Assembly: GCF_008329585.1 (NCBI RefSeq)
Contig: NZ_NPKP01000004.1
Location: 62,001-126,000 of the forward strand
Direction: 5' to 3'
Length of the DNA: 64,000 nucleotides
DNA from: Mycolicibacterium sp. P9-22
Lineage (GTDB): Bacteria; Actinomycetota; Actinomycetes; Mycobacteriales; Mycobacteriaceae
A program made the position numbers and the translations under genes. Positions 51,618 to 64,000 of this stretch are shown here, one piece after another. The notes beneath the pieces are model-generated. The model did not search any database and had not been told where the DNA came from. It was given only the letters and a program-made list of their open reading frames with translations. Position 1 is the first letter of the stretch, and the number at the start of each line of letters is the position of its first letter.

Positions 51618-52568
51618 TCATCGGCCGCCCGCCAGGGCGCCCCGTCGCCGGCTCGCCACGAAGCGAACCACATCGGCGATCCAGTCCCGGTCGGTGCGCA
51701 GGGTCAGCAGCGGCGCGTCACAGCGCCGCAGGGTGCGGGCGACCTCGGCGCGGTGTGCCGCGGAGGCCCGCGCGAAATCGTCACGCAACTTCTCGTCGAT
51801 GGTGAACTCGCGGGTCACCCCGGTTTCGGTGTCCTGCAGGATCACATCGCCGATATCGGGCAGCTCCACATCGCGCGGATCGATGATCTCGATGCCCAGC
51901 ACCTCGTGCCGCCCGGCGATGGCCCGCAGTGGCCGCATCCAGTCGATCGGCCCGAGGAAGTCGCTGATGATGACGGCCATCCCGCGCCGGCGTTCGGGGC
52001 GGCGCAGGGCGTCGATGGTGGCGGCCAGGTCACCGCGCACCCCGGCCGGCGCCTGCGGCGTGGTCGCGATGGCGCGCAGCAGTTCCTGCTCGTGCAGCCG
52101 GCCCGACAGCGCCGGCACCCGCCGCAGGGTGTCACCGTTGGAGATCAGCGCACCGATCCGGTTGCCGCCGCCGCTGTTGAGGAACGTGATGGCTGCGGCC
52201 GCGGCCACCGCCAGATCGCGCTTCTCGCACCCCGCGGTCCCGAAATCGAGGCTGGCCGAGACGTCGACCACCAACCAGGTCTCCAGCTCGCGGTCGGCGA
52301 TCATCTGCCGCACGTGGGGGTGCGTGGTCCGCGCGGTCACCGACCAGTCCATCCGGCGCACATCGTCGCCGGGCTGATACATCCGCGACTCCCCCGGCTC
52401 CGACCCCGGACCCGGAATCAGGCCGAGGTGATCGCCGTGCAACACCCCGTCGAGCTTGCGGCGCACCGTCAGCTCGAGCTTGCGCAGCGCCGCGGTCAGT
52501 GCAGGGTCGCGGATCTCCCCACGCTTGAGGGAGGGCAGGTCGACCGCGCGGCCGCCGGTGCTGGTCAC
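51618..52568 (-). CDS. DUF58 domain protein (Rv1480-like)
   Basis: 316 residues with the DUF58 signature YQPGDDVRRMDWSVTARTTHPHVRQ and LVVDVSASLDFGT, a VWA-like core. It has no membrane helix. GTG 52568 overlaps the moxR1 stop (GTGA), so it is translationally coupled. MoxR ATPases, DUF58 and VWA proteins are thought to form a chaperone-like module; the client is unknown. Confidence 0.93.
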   Translation of the reverse strand: MTSTGGRAVDLPSLKRGEIRDPALTAALRKLELTVRRKLDGVLHGDHLGLIPGPGSEPGESRMYQPGDDVRRMDWSVTARTTHPHVRQMIADRELETWLVVDVSASLDFGTAGCEKRDLAVAAAAAITFLNSGGGNRIGALISNGDTLRRVPALSGRLHEQELLRAIATTPQAPAGVRGDLAATIDALRRPERRRGMAVIISDFLGPIDWMRPLRAIAGRHEVLGIEIIDPRDVELPDIGDVILQDTETGVTREFTIDEKLRDDFARASAAHRAEVARTLRRCDAPLLTLRTDRDWIADVVRFVASRRRGALAGGR

Positions 52569-53701
52569 CGACCGCCGGCCGCCGCCGCGGCAGGCACTCC
52601 CTGAGGCGCCGAATGACCCTGCTGCGGAATCGCATTCACCTGCGGCAGGCCGACGGTCTGCATGATCCGGTTGATCACCGTCTCCGCGGAGACCTCATCG
52701 GCCAGCGCGTCGTAGGTGAGCACCAGGCGGTGCCGCAGCACGTCCGGGATGACCTCGACGACGTCCTGCGGGACGACATAGTCACGCCCGCGCACCAGCG
52801 CCAGGGCGCGGGAGGCGGCGATGATGCCCAGTGAGGCACGCGGTGAGGCGCCGTAGGCGATCCACGATTTCGCGTCGGGCATCCCGAACTTCTCCGGCTC
52901 GCGGGTGGCGGTGACGATGCGCACCACATAATCGACCAGAGCGTGGTGCACGAAGTTGTTGGCCGCCACCTCCTGCAGGCGCAGCAGATCACCGGTGTTC
53001 AGGATCTGCTTGGGCTCAGGCGGTTTGACGCCCATCCGGTAGATGATCTCGCGCTCTTCCTCCGGCGACGGGTAGTCCACGTTGAGCTTGAACAGGAAGC
53101 GGTCACGCTGCGCCTCGGGCAGCTGATACACGCCCTCCTGCTCGATCGGGTTCTGGGTCGCCATCACCAGGAACGGTGAAGGCAGCGGGAACGTCTTACC
53201 GCCGATGGAGATCTTGCGCTCGGCCATCACTTCCAGCAGTGCGGACTGCACCTTGGCCGGCGCGCGGTTGATCTCGTCGGCGAGCAGGAAGTTGACGACC
53301 ACGGGGCCGAGTTCGATATCGAACTCCTCCTTGCCCTGCCGGTAGATGCGGGTACCGACGATGTCGGTGGGCACCAGGTCGGGGGTGAACTGGATGCGCG
53401 CGAAGGTGCCACCCACGACCTTGGCGAAGGTCTCGACCGCGAGCGTCTTGGCGACACCGGGCACACCTTCGAGTAGGACGTGGCCCTTGGCGAGCAGACC
53501 GACCAGCATCCGCTCCAGCAGCTGATCCTGGCCGACGATGATGCGCTTGACCTCGAAGAGGGCCCGCTCGAGGGTGTGCACCTCGTTCTGCAGGTTCGCG
53601 TTGGCGGGCGGTGCGCTCTGCGTGCCGGGCGGGTAACCCTGCGTCGGGGCCGGGCCTGCGTAGCCTCCGGCGCCCTGCGGCGGCCCACTCGGTGACGTCA
53701 T
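52565..53701 (-). CDS. moxR1: MoxR1 AAA+ ATPase
   Basis: 378 residues. Walker A GVPGVAKTLAVE, Walker B LLADEINRAPAK, sensor-1 region FLVMATQNPIEQEGVYQLPEAQRDRF and a C-terminal lid (SPRASLGIIAASRALAL). The first 30 residues are a Gly/Pro-rich tail. It probably remodels the DUF58/VWA partners. Begins 136 bases after ripB on the same strand, as in Rv1479. Confidence 0.95.
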   Translation of the reverse strand: MTSPSGPPQGAGGYAGPAPTQGYPPGTQSAPPANANLQNEVHTLERALFEVKRIIVGQDQLLERMLVGLLAKGHVLLEGVPGVAKTLAVETFAKVVGGTFARIQFTPDLVPTDIVGTRIYRQGKEEFDIELGPVVVNFLLADEINRAPAKVQSALLEVMAERKISIGGKTFPLPSPFLVMATQNPIEQEGVYQLPEAQRDRFLFKLNVDYPSPEEEREIIYRMGVKPPEPKQILNTGDLLRLQEVAANNFVHHALVDYVVRIVTATREPEKFGMPDAKSWIAYGASPRASLGIIAASRALALVRGRDYVVPQDVVEVIPDVLRHRLVLTYDALADEVSAETVINRIMQTVGLPQVNAIPQQGHSAPQGVPAAAAAGGR

Positions 53702-53837
53702 CTAGCTTCCTCCCACGGTCGTTGTCGTACAAACTCGCTGGTATTCGCCGACGTCCACCGAGGCGGCGGGGCGTCCGCCGTCAACTATTCCAGGCAGTTC
53801 GGAATCCGTCGACGTCGCCCGCCCGCGGGCCGGGGCG

Positions 53838-54557
53838 TCAGGACTCGATGATACGAACCAGGTGCGGTGACATCCCGGCGGTGCGCAGCGGGCTGACGGT
53901 CACCTTCTCGGCACTGCCGGAGGCCTCCAGCATCTTTCCGCCACCCAGGTAGATGGCCACGTGCTGGCTGCCGCCGGGACCCCAGAAGATGAGGTCTCCG
54001 CGCTTGGCCTGCGACGGCTGGATCGGGCGGCCGGTGTTGTACTGGTCACCGGAGTACTTCGGGATCTGCACGCCGACGCCGGCGAAGGCGTACCGGGTGA
54101 AGCCCGAGCAGTCGTAGCCGATCTTGCCGGCGTCGTAGTCCACGCCGGGGCCGGGTCCGGTCAGCGTGCCGCCGCCCCACGAGTAGGGCACCCCCATCTG
54201 GGACCCGCCGCGCCGGATGACGTACTCGATGGCGGCCGGTCCGCGCACCCTGGCGCCGGTGGGCAGCCCGCCCGCGGCCGGGGTGGGCGCCAGTCCGATG
54301 CTCTGCAGGAATTTCGAACCCAGGCTCTGCGTGGTCTCCAGGGCGATCTTGCTCACCTGGAACGACGCGTTCGCGATCGCCACCGGGTCGCCGGGTGCAC
54401 CGGAACTCGGGCGAGCGGGCAACGTCGGATCCCACTCCCCCGGTGCCGCGGCTGCCGGCACCGCCGCACCGAGTGCGATCGCGGCGACGACGGTCAGCGT
54501 GGCGAGCAGCCTGCTGAGGCGTGAGTTTCGAAAGTTACTGGAAGCCTTCGCGAACAC
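53838..54557 (-). CDS. ripB: NlpC/P60 peptidoglycan endopeptidase RipB
   Basis: 239 residues. A signal peptide (LLATLTVVAAIALGAAVPAAAA) is followed by a short linker and an NlpC/P60 domain: catalytic Cys in YDCSGFTRYAF, His in GSQHVAIYLG and polar Glu in KMLEAS. It cuts the peptide stem of peptidoglycan between D-Glu and meso-DAP. GTG 54557 follows the ripA stop by 16 bases. It lacks the N-terminal coiled coil of RipA. Confidence 0.94.
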   Translation of the reverse strand: MFAKASSNFRNSRLSRLLATLTVVAAIALGAAVPAAAAPGEWDPTLPARPSSGAPGDPVAIANASFQVSKIALETTQSLGSKFLQSIGLAPTPAAGGLPTGARVRGPAAIEYVIRRGGSQMGVPYSWGGGTLTGPGPGVDYDAGKIGYDCSGFTRYAFAGVGVQIPKYSGDQYNTGRPIQPSQAKRGDLIFWGPGGSQHVAIYLGGGKMLEASGSAEKVTVSPLRTAGMSPHLVRIIES

Positions 54558-54573
54558 AGAATTCCCAACGTTT

Positions 54574-56004
54574 TTAGTACTCGATGTATCGGACGGCGTG
54601 CGGGGTCATGCCGCTGGTGCGCACCGGCGAAACCTTCACGTGCGAGCCGGTGTAGGGGGCCTCCAGCATCTGGTTGTTGCCGAGGTAGATGGCCACGTGC
54701 TGGCTACCGCCCGGACCCCAGAACAGCACATCGCCACGGCGCATCTGCGAGGTCGGGATCTTGCGGCCCATGTCGTACTGCGATCCCGAATAGTGCGGCA
54801 ACTTGATGCCCACCCCGGCGAAGGCGTAGAGCACCAGGCCCGAGCAGTCGAAACCGACGGTGCCGGAGCCCGAATCGATGCCGTTGCTCTTGCCTGCCGC
54901 ATTGCCACCGCCCCATGAGTAGGGCACGCCGATCTGCGACATGGCGCGCTTGATGACGAATTCCGAGGCCGCCTGGCCGTGCACCCGCGGTATCGCGCCA
55001 TTGGTGAATCCGGTTGGGGTGGGGAGGATGCCGAGCTTCTGCAGGAAGGTGCGGCCCATGTTCGCGGTCAGCTGGGCCGAGGTCTGCATGATGCCGAGGA
55101 TCGCGTTGATGATCGCGATGGGGTCACCGCTGACAAACGCGCTCGGAATCGCCGGCAGAGTCAGGTCCCACTGGCTGGACTGCGCCCCGGGCGCTGCCGC
55201 GCCGGGCTTGCGATCCCAGTCCGCGGCCGCGGGGGTGGCGGCCGGCGCCGTGGCTGCCGCCGCCGGTGCGGCGGCAGGGCCCGCGACCGGACGTGCGGCG
55301 GCGAGCTTCGCCTGTGCCGCGCTGCGTTCGGCGCTCAGCCGATCCAGCTCGGCCTGCTGAGAACCGAAGACCTGCTGCGCCTCGGTGAGGCTGGCCACCG
55401 CGGCGTCCTGGCTCGACTGCGCGGCCGCAGCGGCGGTGTCGGCTTCTTGCTTGGCCAGCCGGGCCGCGGACTCCCGGTTGACCTGATCGGTGCGGGCCCG
55501 CTGCAAATCGGACATCACCTGCTGCGAACTGATGGCCATCGCCTGACCGGCTGCGGCGGTACGTAACGCGTCGGCCGGGTCGGCGGCGGTCAGGTAGGAG
55601 GCGGCGGGCCCGTTGACATAGGTGGCGACGGCGTAGGTGTCGAACCGCTTCTGCGCGTCGGCAATTGCCGCGTTGGCGTCGGCCACGCTGCGCTGGCTGG
55701 CTTCCACCTGCTGCTGTGCCGCCAGTGCGGCATCGCGGGCGTCCTGCACACCGACGAGCGCCTTGTTGACGCTCTCCTGCTGGGCCTGCACGGCAGCGCC
55801 GAGGTCTTGAAGTTTCTGGTTGGCATCGGCGACGGCGGCGACCAGCGCGGCCACGCCCTCCGGACCGACCGGTTCGGCGATCGCGACGGGCCCGGTGATC
55901 GGGCCATCCGGGAAAGTGCTCGCGAACAGGATCCCGAGCGAGAGCGGGATGGCGCAGACTCGCCCGTACTTCCGGGAAGCGGAGGCGCCAGGGGTGCGTC
56001 TCAT
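54574..56004 (-). CDS. ripA: NlpC/P60 peptidoglycan endopeptidase RipA
   Basis: 476 residues. A signal peptide (about 1-42), a long Ala/Gln-rich coiled coil (about 45-250), a Pro/Ala-rich linker and a C-terminal NlpC/P60 domain with catalytic Cys in FDCSGLVLYAF, His in GSQHVAIYLG and MLEAP. RipA cleaves peptidoglycan during septum resolution; the coiled coil controls the active site. ATG 56004 (MRRTPG) is taken rather than TTG 56013: it matches the M. tuberculosis N-terminus and AGGAG lies 11 bases before. Directly repeated TCACA elements lie upstream. Confidence 0.95.
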   Translation of the reverse strand: MRRTPGASASRKYGRVCAIPLSLGILFASTFPDGPITGPVAIAEPVGPEGVAALVAAVADANQKLQDLGAAVQAQQESVNKALVGVQDARDAALAAQQQVEASQRSVADANAAIADAQKRFDTYAVATYVNGPAASYLTAADPADALRTAAAGQAMAISSQQVMSDLQRARTDQVNRESAARLAKQEADTAAAAAQSSQDAAVASLTEAQQVFGSQQAELDRLSAERSAAQAKLAAARPVAGPAAAPAAAATAPAATPAAADWDRKPGAAAPGAQSSQWDLTLPAIPSAFVSGDPIAIINAILGIMQTSAQLTANMGRTFLQKLGILPTPTGFTNGAIPRVHGQAASEFVIKRAMSQIGVPYSWGGGNAAGKSNGIDSGSGTVGFDCSGLVLYAFAGVGIKLPHYSGSQYDMGRKIPTSQMRRGDVLFWGPGGSQHVAIYLGNNQMLEAPYTGSHVKVSPVRTSGMTPHAVRYIEY

Positions 56005-56068
56005 TCGACTCAAGTCTCCTAGGGCTCAACGCGAACGGTGTTGGCACATCATCACTTGCGTGCCGTGA

Positions 56069-56119
56069 GTCACAGGAATCACACCTGCATCACAAGCACT
56101 GTTTGCACCGTACGTCACA
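56069..56119. promoter_or_regulatory. TCACA repeat array upstream of ripA, MtrA-box-like
   Basis: TCACA occurs at 56070-56074, 56079-56083, 56090-56094 and 56115-56119; the first and last are preceded by G (GTCACA). First two are 9 bases apart. Direct repeats of this GTCACA kind resemble sites described for the response regulator MtrA, which is known to control ripA. Further on, AT-rich perfect hairpins occur: CTAAAG-N3-CTTTAG and ATTACAT-GA-ATGTAAT near 56128-56163. Confidence 0.45.
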
Positions 56120-56218
56120 TCACGCGCTAAAGAAACTTTAGTAACAAATTACATGAATGTAATTGAATCGAGCGTTATCGAATGGTGATATTCGAATTCG
56201 CGATCGAATGTTCGACGA

Positions 56219-56752
56219 TTAGTCGGCGGTCCCGGCAGGCGCCTCATCAGCAACGACACCTTTGGCGCGAACCTGCAGGACACGAGTCAATACCGCCGCC
56301 ACCGCAACGCCGAGAACCAGCACGATGGTAAACGGCATCCACGGAAAGTCGGGGGTCTGCAACTCGGCGACGAAATTCTTCGAAGATTGCACCGGATCGC
56401 CGGTTTTCGCCAGATCCTGACCGGCCTCCAGAGTGACCCGGTCATAAACCGGACTGTAGGTACCGGCATAGAACGGGCTGACGGCCAGCACCGTCGAACC
56501 CGGGTAGGCGGTTCCCACCTCGGTGGCGATATCGCGCAGCGGGGTGTCGATCGGCGGGTTGGTCTCGATGACGACGATCTTCAGGTCGATACCGTCCTGG
56601 CCGGCCTCGGCGACGACCTGCCGCAGCGCGGCGATATCGGCGCCCGCCGGCGCGCTCACGCCGCCGTCACCGACCTGCTCCTTGACCAGGTTGATGTCCA
56701 CGTCGGGCGGGATGTAGCCCGGGAGGTGCGGGAGTACGTGCGGTCCGGTCAC
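56219..56752 (-). CDS. Membrane protein of the ripA-moxR region (Rv1476-like)
   Basis: 177 residues from GTG 56752. Begins with polar sequence VLPHLPGYIPPDVDINLVKEQVGD, has a soluble TPM-like alpha/beta part (LKIVVIETNPPIDTPLRDIATEVG) and one C-terminal membrane helix (PFTIVLVLGVAVAAVLTRVLQV). It matches Rv1476 in place and kind. The longer frame to 56809 is rejected because TACGGT (56759-56764) sits 6 bases before the GTG. It is followed by ripA on the same strand 214 bases away. Function unknown. Confidence 0.8.
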   Translation of the reverse strand: MTGPHVLPHLPGYIPPDVDINLVKEQVGDGGVSAPAGADIAALRQVVAEAGQDGIDLKIVVIETNPPIDTPLRDIATEVGTAYPGSTVLAVSPFYAGTYSPVYDRVTLEAGQDLAKTGDPVQSSKNFVAELQTPDFPWMPFTIVLVLGVAVAAVLTRVLQVRAKGVVADEAPAGTAD

Positions 56753-56758
56753 ACAGGC

Positions 56759-56764
56759 ACCGTA
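56759..56764 (-). promoter_or_regulatory. -10-like box for the Rv1476-like gene
   Basis: TACGGT on the minus strand, 6 bases before GTG 56752, consistent with a leaderless transcript. Confidence 0.4.
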
Positions 56765-56926
56765 CCGCCGCCCCGGCCGGGGGCCCGCACCCGACTCACG
56801 GGTCGTCACCGCGTAGTGATCCCGGCGTGATCACCGCGCCCATCCCACGATCTGGCCAACCGGCTCGCACCGGACGGGCAACTGGAGAAGACTGGACCCG
56901 ACCCGCAGCGCCTTGCAGGACAAGCG

Positions 56927-56943
56927 TACTGTTAGGATCAGTA
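56927..56943 (+). promoter_or_regulatory. Palindrome overlapping a -10-like box upstream of acn
   Basis: TACTG-TTAGGAT-CAGTA, perfect 5-base arms around a 7-base centre. The left arm forms part of TACTGT, a TANNNT -10 candidate, so a bound repressor would block the acn promoter. A TetR gene lies directly after acn, and in corynebacteria the TetR protein AcnR next to acn represses it through a site with CAG..GTACTG half-sites, so this is a likely operator. Confidence 0.5.
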
Positions 56944-56978
56944 ACGCCGTCGACACAGCCCGTCGCGGCAAGATCTAG

Positions 56979-59807
<2,829 letters not shown>

Positions 59808-59843
59808 GCGGCTGGAGGAAACGGGTACGGGAGCGGTGGCCAG

Positions 59844-60419
59844 GTGCCACGGGTAACCGACGACCATCTGGCCGCGCGCCGCCGCCAGATCCTCGACGGC
59901 GCCCGGCGCTGCTTCGCCGAGTACGGATATGAGAAGGCGACCGTGCGGCGGCTCGAACACACCATCGGGCTGTCGCGCGGCGCCATCTTCCACCATTTCC
60001 GGGACAAGGACACGCTGTTCTTCGAGCTGGCCCGCGAAGATGCCGAGCGGATGGCCGATGTGGCCGCCCGTGAGGGTCTGATCCAGGTGATGCGCGACCT
60101 GCTCGCCGCCCCGGATCAATTCGACTGGCTGGTCACCCGGCTGGAGATCGCCCGCAAGCTACGCAATGACCCTGCGTTCCATCAGGGTTGGGCGGAGCGG
60201 TCCGCCGAGTTGTCGGCGGCGACCACCGAACGTCTGCGCAAGCAAAAGCAGGCCGGGCGCCTGCGTGATGATGTGCCGGGCGCCGTCCTGCAGACCTATC
60301 TGGATCTGGTCCTCGACGGTCTGGTGGCGCGGCTGGCCTCCGGTGAGGACACCGAGAACCTCAGCGCGGTACTGGACCTCGTCGAGGATTCGGTGCGCAA
60401 CCCCGCCGGCGGCGGCTAA
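59844..60419 (+). CDS. TetR family regulator, likely AcnR-type
   Basis: 191 residues. N-terminal TetR helix-turn-helix (KATVRRLEHTIGLSRGAIFHHFRDKDTLFFELA) and a helical ligand domain. Position directly behind acn, also seen in M. tuberculosis (Rv1474c) and corynebacteria (AcnR), suggests it represses acn. Start at GTG 59844. Its stop overlaps the stop of the convergent small HTH gene. Confidence 0.9.
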   Translation: MPRVTDDHLAARRRQILDGARRCFAEYGYEKATVRRLEHTIGLSRGAIFHHFRDKDTLFFELAREDAERMADVAAREGLIQVMRDLLAAPDQFDWLVTRLEIARKLRNDPAFHQGWAERSAELSAATTERLRKQKQAGRLRDDVPGAVLQTYLDLVLDGLVARLASGEDTENLSAVLDLVEDSVRNPAGGG

Positions 60420-60619
60420 CTCGCGCGGCGGTGGTTAGGGCCACCGCGGCTGCGCATTCTGGTTCCCGATTCACGCAACATGCTGTGTACGGACCCATAC
60501 GATCGGCCGGTTTCGGCCACCAGCGACCTGATGCTGGCACCGCGCTCGTACGCGCTGCGCAGCTCGGTCAGGATCTGCTCACGGGACCTATTCGTTTCGC
60601 TCATTTTCGTTCCACTCAT
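60416..60619 (-). CDS. Small helix-turn-helix protein (Rv1473A-like)
   Basis: 67 residues. The middle SIRSLVAETGRSYGSVHSML is a helix-turn-helix, and the C-terminus is Arg-rich (RMRSRGGPNHRRAS), so DNA or RNA binding is likely. It corresponds to Rv1473A by position. Start: ATG 60619 has GGGGAG 6 bases upstream; ATG 60625 overlaps that site's spacer and Met8 at 60604 is another option. Targets unknown. Confidence 0.75.
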   Translation of the reverse strand: MSGTKMSETNRSREQILTELRSAYERGASIRSLVAETGRSYGSVHSMLRESGTRMRSRGGPNHRRAS

Positions 60620-60717
60620 CGACATCTCCCCAATTCCCGGTGCACGTCGCGGATACCCAGACTAGGAAGCGAGCAAACAGGGCGGAGTGAAACGCGCGAA
60701 TTGTCTTGCAGCCAGGC

Positions 60718-62346
<1,629 letters not shown>

Positions 62347-62369
62347 GCAACTACCTCCTCATGAAAGAA

Positions 62370-63191
62370 CTATCTGTCGTCGGTGAACACCGGCGACCGC
62401 TTATCTTTGCGCGCAGCGACCGCTTCTTCAAAGTTGGCGGTGAGTAGACGCACATAGAGCTGACCGAGACCCTCGGCCTGCATATGGCCTTCCAGGCTAC
62501 CGGCGTCCAGTCCACTCCACAGTGTGCGCTTGGTCAATTCGGTTCCCGGCCGGGAGAACGCCGCGATGCCACGGGCCATCTCCAGGCAATGCGACAGCAA
62601 CTCGTCCTCGGGGGTGACGCCGGAGACCAGCCCGATCCGCTCGGCCTCGGCGGCGTCGACGTCGCGGCCGGTGAGCATGATCTCGAAGGCGCGTGAGGCG
62701 CCGATGGCCCGGGGTAACAGATAGGACAGGCCCAGCTCGCTGGCGGTCAGCCCGTTGTTGATGCCGGCCGCACGAAAATAGGCTCCAGCTGCGGCGACGC
62801 GGATATCGCAGGCCAGGGCCAGGCACAGACCGCCGCCGATCGCGGCGCCGTTGACCGCCGCGATGACGGGCTGATGCAGCCGGCGCAGCCCCAGGATGAC
62901 CTCGTCGAGCACCTCCATGGAGCGCAGCGCGAACGACGGCCGGGTCAGGCCCTCGACGTGCGGCACCGAACCCGCCGACTTGTGGTCGGCGCCCGAGGAG
63001 AACCCGCGGCCGGCGCCGGTCAGCACGACCACCCGCACCTCGTTGTCATGGTGCAGATCACCGATCACGGCCCGCAGCGGAACCATGACGTCGAAGGCCA
63101 TGGAATTCATCCGCTCGGGCCGGTTCAGGGTGACCAACGCCACGCCGGGCTCGGGACGGTCGACGACGACGAACTCACTGTGCTCAGCCAC
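62370..63191 (-). CDS. echA12: Enoyl-CoA hydratase/isomerase family protein (EchA12-like)
   Basis: 273 residues. Crotonase-fold marks: GAGRGFSSGADHKS, VIAAVNGAAIGGGLCLALACDIRVA (oxyanion hole) and GINNGLTASELGLSYLLPR with the acidic residue in the usual region. It probably acts on 2-enoyl-CoA in beta-oxidation or a specialised lipid step. It matches Rv1472. Start GTG 63191 rather than 63200, because TAACGT (63199-63204) sits 7 bases before it and overlaps the upstream GTG. Confidence 0.88.
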   Translation of the reverse strand: MAEHSEFVVVDRPEPGVALVTLNRPERMNSMAFDVMVPLRAVIGDLHHDNEVRVVVLTGAGRGFSSGADHKSAGSVPHVEGLTRPSFALRSMEVLDEVILGLRRLHQPVIAAVNGAAIGGGLCLALACDIRVAAAGAYFRAAGINNGLTASELGLSYLLPRAIGASRAFEIMLTGRDVDAAEAERIGLVSGVTPEDELLSHCLEMARGIAAFSRPGTELTKRTLWSGLDAGSLEGHMQAEGLGQLYVRLLTANFEEAVAARKDKRSPVFTDDR

Positions 63192-63198
63192 GCCGAGC

Positions 63199-63204
63199 AC
63201 GTTA
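63199..63204 (-). promoter_or_regulatory. -10-like box for the enoyl-CoA hydratase gene
   Basis: TAACGT on the minus strand, 7 bases before GTG 63191; fits a leaderless start and decides against GTG 63200. Confidence 0.45.
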
Positions 63205-63213
63205 GCGCGCGGT

Positions 63214-63567
63214 TCAGTTCTCCTGCGACGCGACGGCCGCGTCGACGTCGAATTCCTTGATCTTGGTGATCAGTTCCTCGAGCTGCGCGGGGCCCAACGC
63301 ACCGGACTGCCGGAAGACCTGATGACCCTTCTTGAACGCCATCAGCGTCGGGATCGCCTGGATCTCGGCGGCCTGCGCGAGCTCCTGCTCGGCCTCCGTG
63401 TCGACCTTGGCGTGCACGATGTCGGGATGTTTGTCCGCGGACGCGCCGAACGTCGGCGCGAACGCACGACAGGGACCGCACCACGACGCCCAGAAGTCGA
63501 CGAGGACGATGTCGTTGTCGTCGACGATCGCCTTGAACTCTGCTGCGGTGATGTCCTTTGTAGTCAC
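63214..63567 (-). CDS. Thioredoxin
   Basis: 117 residues with the thioredoxin active site WCGPC in VDFWASWCGPCRAFAP and the cis-Pro region QAIPTLMAFKKG. Reduces disulfides in the cytoplasm; it has no signal peptide. It is the Rv1471 (TrxB1) counterpart by position. GTG 63567 has GGAAG close upstream. A hydrophobic protein gene lies next on the same strand. Confidence 0.92.
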   Translation of the reverse strand: MTTKDITAAEFKAIVDDNDIVLVDFWASWCGPCRAFAPTFGASADKHPDIVHAKVDTEAEQELAQAAEIQAIPTLMAFKKGHQVFRQSGALGPAQLEELITKIKEFDVDAAVASQEN

Positions 63568-63618
63568 GTTCTTCCTAACGTCTCGGCTGGTCTACAGATT
63601 CCCAGTATGTCCCCACCG

Positions 63619-64000
63619 CTAAACGGTGCCATCCGGCGTGCCGCATACCCGTTCGGCGTTGGCCAGCAATTGCGCCCGCCGCGGCGGCCACCACCAGATC
63701 TCGGCCACCAGCATCGCCAGATACACCGCGGAGGCCACCGCATTGCCGACCGAACCGAAGACGGCGTCCCACACCGCTGTCAGCACGGCCACGACGAGCA
63801 CGCACACCAGCAGCCACCGCAACGGTGGCCGGTGCTGCGCCGCTGACGCGATCCCACGGCTGTAACCGACCACCGCCGCCGCGAGTCGGGGATCATCGAG
63901 GCGTTCACCGCTGCGTACCGCCCGCGCCACCGCCACCCGGTCCGGACCGTTCAACGCGGCCGCACCCGGCCAATGGCGCGACATCCGTCGCGACATCCAG
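63619..64000 (-). CDS. Small membrane protein, possibly cut by the window end
   Basis: About 125 residues are visible, with a soluble N-terminal part (DRVAVARAVRSGERLDDPRL) and two hydrophobic segments (LRWLLVCVLVVAVLTAVWDAV; ASAVYLAMLVAEIWWW). An ATG is at 63996, but the frame stays open to the window edge, so the true start may lie outside. No family recognised. Upstream of the thioredoxin gene on the same strand. Confidence 0.55.
   Translation of the reverse strand, partial: WMSRRMSRHWPGAAALNGPDRVAVARAVRSGERLDDPRLAAAVVGYSRGIASAAQHRPPLRWLLVCVLVVAVLTAVWDAVFGSVGNAVASAVYLAMLVAEIWWWPPRRAQLLANAERVCGTPDGTV

Noticed and set aside
53702..53837. Terminator between ripB and moxR1
   Set aside because: The palindrome GCCCGCGGGC (53821-53830) has no T-run and very short arms; moxR1 and ripB could be separately or jointly transcribed.

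Overview
The window is chromosomal DNA of a mycobacterium (Mycobacterium sensu lato). The gene content is diagnostic: mabA-inhA-hemH, ripA-ripB-moxR1, acn with a TetR neighbour, mutA-mutB-meaB, and a mycocerosate-synthase-like polyketide synthase (PKS) with PapA-type and FAAL partners. From memory of the M. tuberculosis H37Rv map, the order read right to left follows Rv1471 (thioredoxin) through Rv1497 (lipL), then pks5/papA4/fadD24 (Rv1527c-Rv1529), then ileS, dinX, ansA, lspA and rluD (Rv1536-Rv1540). No search was run; synteny and names rest on recognition of the proteins.

Layout, left to right. 1-8 kb: a glycan and export block with a cut-off polysaccharide pyruvyl transferase, an Fe-S FrhB/FdhB-like protein, a GT2 glycosyltransferase, a membrane GT39-like protein and an MmpL transporter. 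8-16.5 kb: housekeeping genes rarD-like, rluD, lspA, ansA, dinX/dinB, a small S4 protein, and ileS with a T-box leader. 16.5-19.7 kb: a half-length condensation-like protein divergent from an HTH regulator, a membrane protein and a GT1 glycosyltransferase. 19.7-33.5 kb: one leftward cluster, PKS, PapA-like acyltransferase, two wax-synthase/condensation-fold acyltransferases, FAAL-type FadD, third such acyltransferase. 33.5-34.3 kb: an unusually AT-rich spacer with a possible 37-residue ORF. 34.3-40.7 kb: lipL-like esterase, meaB, mutB, mutA. 40.9-45.8 kb: envelope proteins (TVP38, a secreted Pro-rich protein, SPFH/NfeD pair, Rv1486c-like). 45.7-50.6 kb: hemH, inhA, mabA, then an AraC/aldo-keto reductase pair. 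50.6-56.8 kb: VWA, DUF58, moxR1, ripB, ripA, Rv1476-like. 57-64 kb: acn, tetR, small HTH, ABC-F, enoyl-CoA hydratase, thioredoxin, partial membrane protein.

How it fits together (inference). The PKS, FAAL and four acyltransferases are the parts needed to make methyl-branched acyl chains and load them on a sugar. The left block supplies glycosyl transfer, pyruvylation and MmpL export. Together they look like a lipooligosaccharide-type acylated, pyruvylated glycolipid pathway, cut in two by about 10 kb of housekeeping genes. Methylmalonyl-CoA mutase next to the PKS is a plausible link to the methylmalonyl-CoA extender pool.

Regulation visible in the sequence: an isoleucine T-box before ileS; many TANNNT -10 boxes placed 6-8 bases before start codons, suggesting leaderless mRNAs; palindromes or repeats before acn, between the AraC/AKR pair, between the HTH/condensation pair, and before ripA. 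No tRNA, rRNA, CRISPR array or insertion sequence was recognised.
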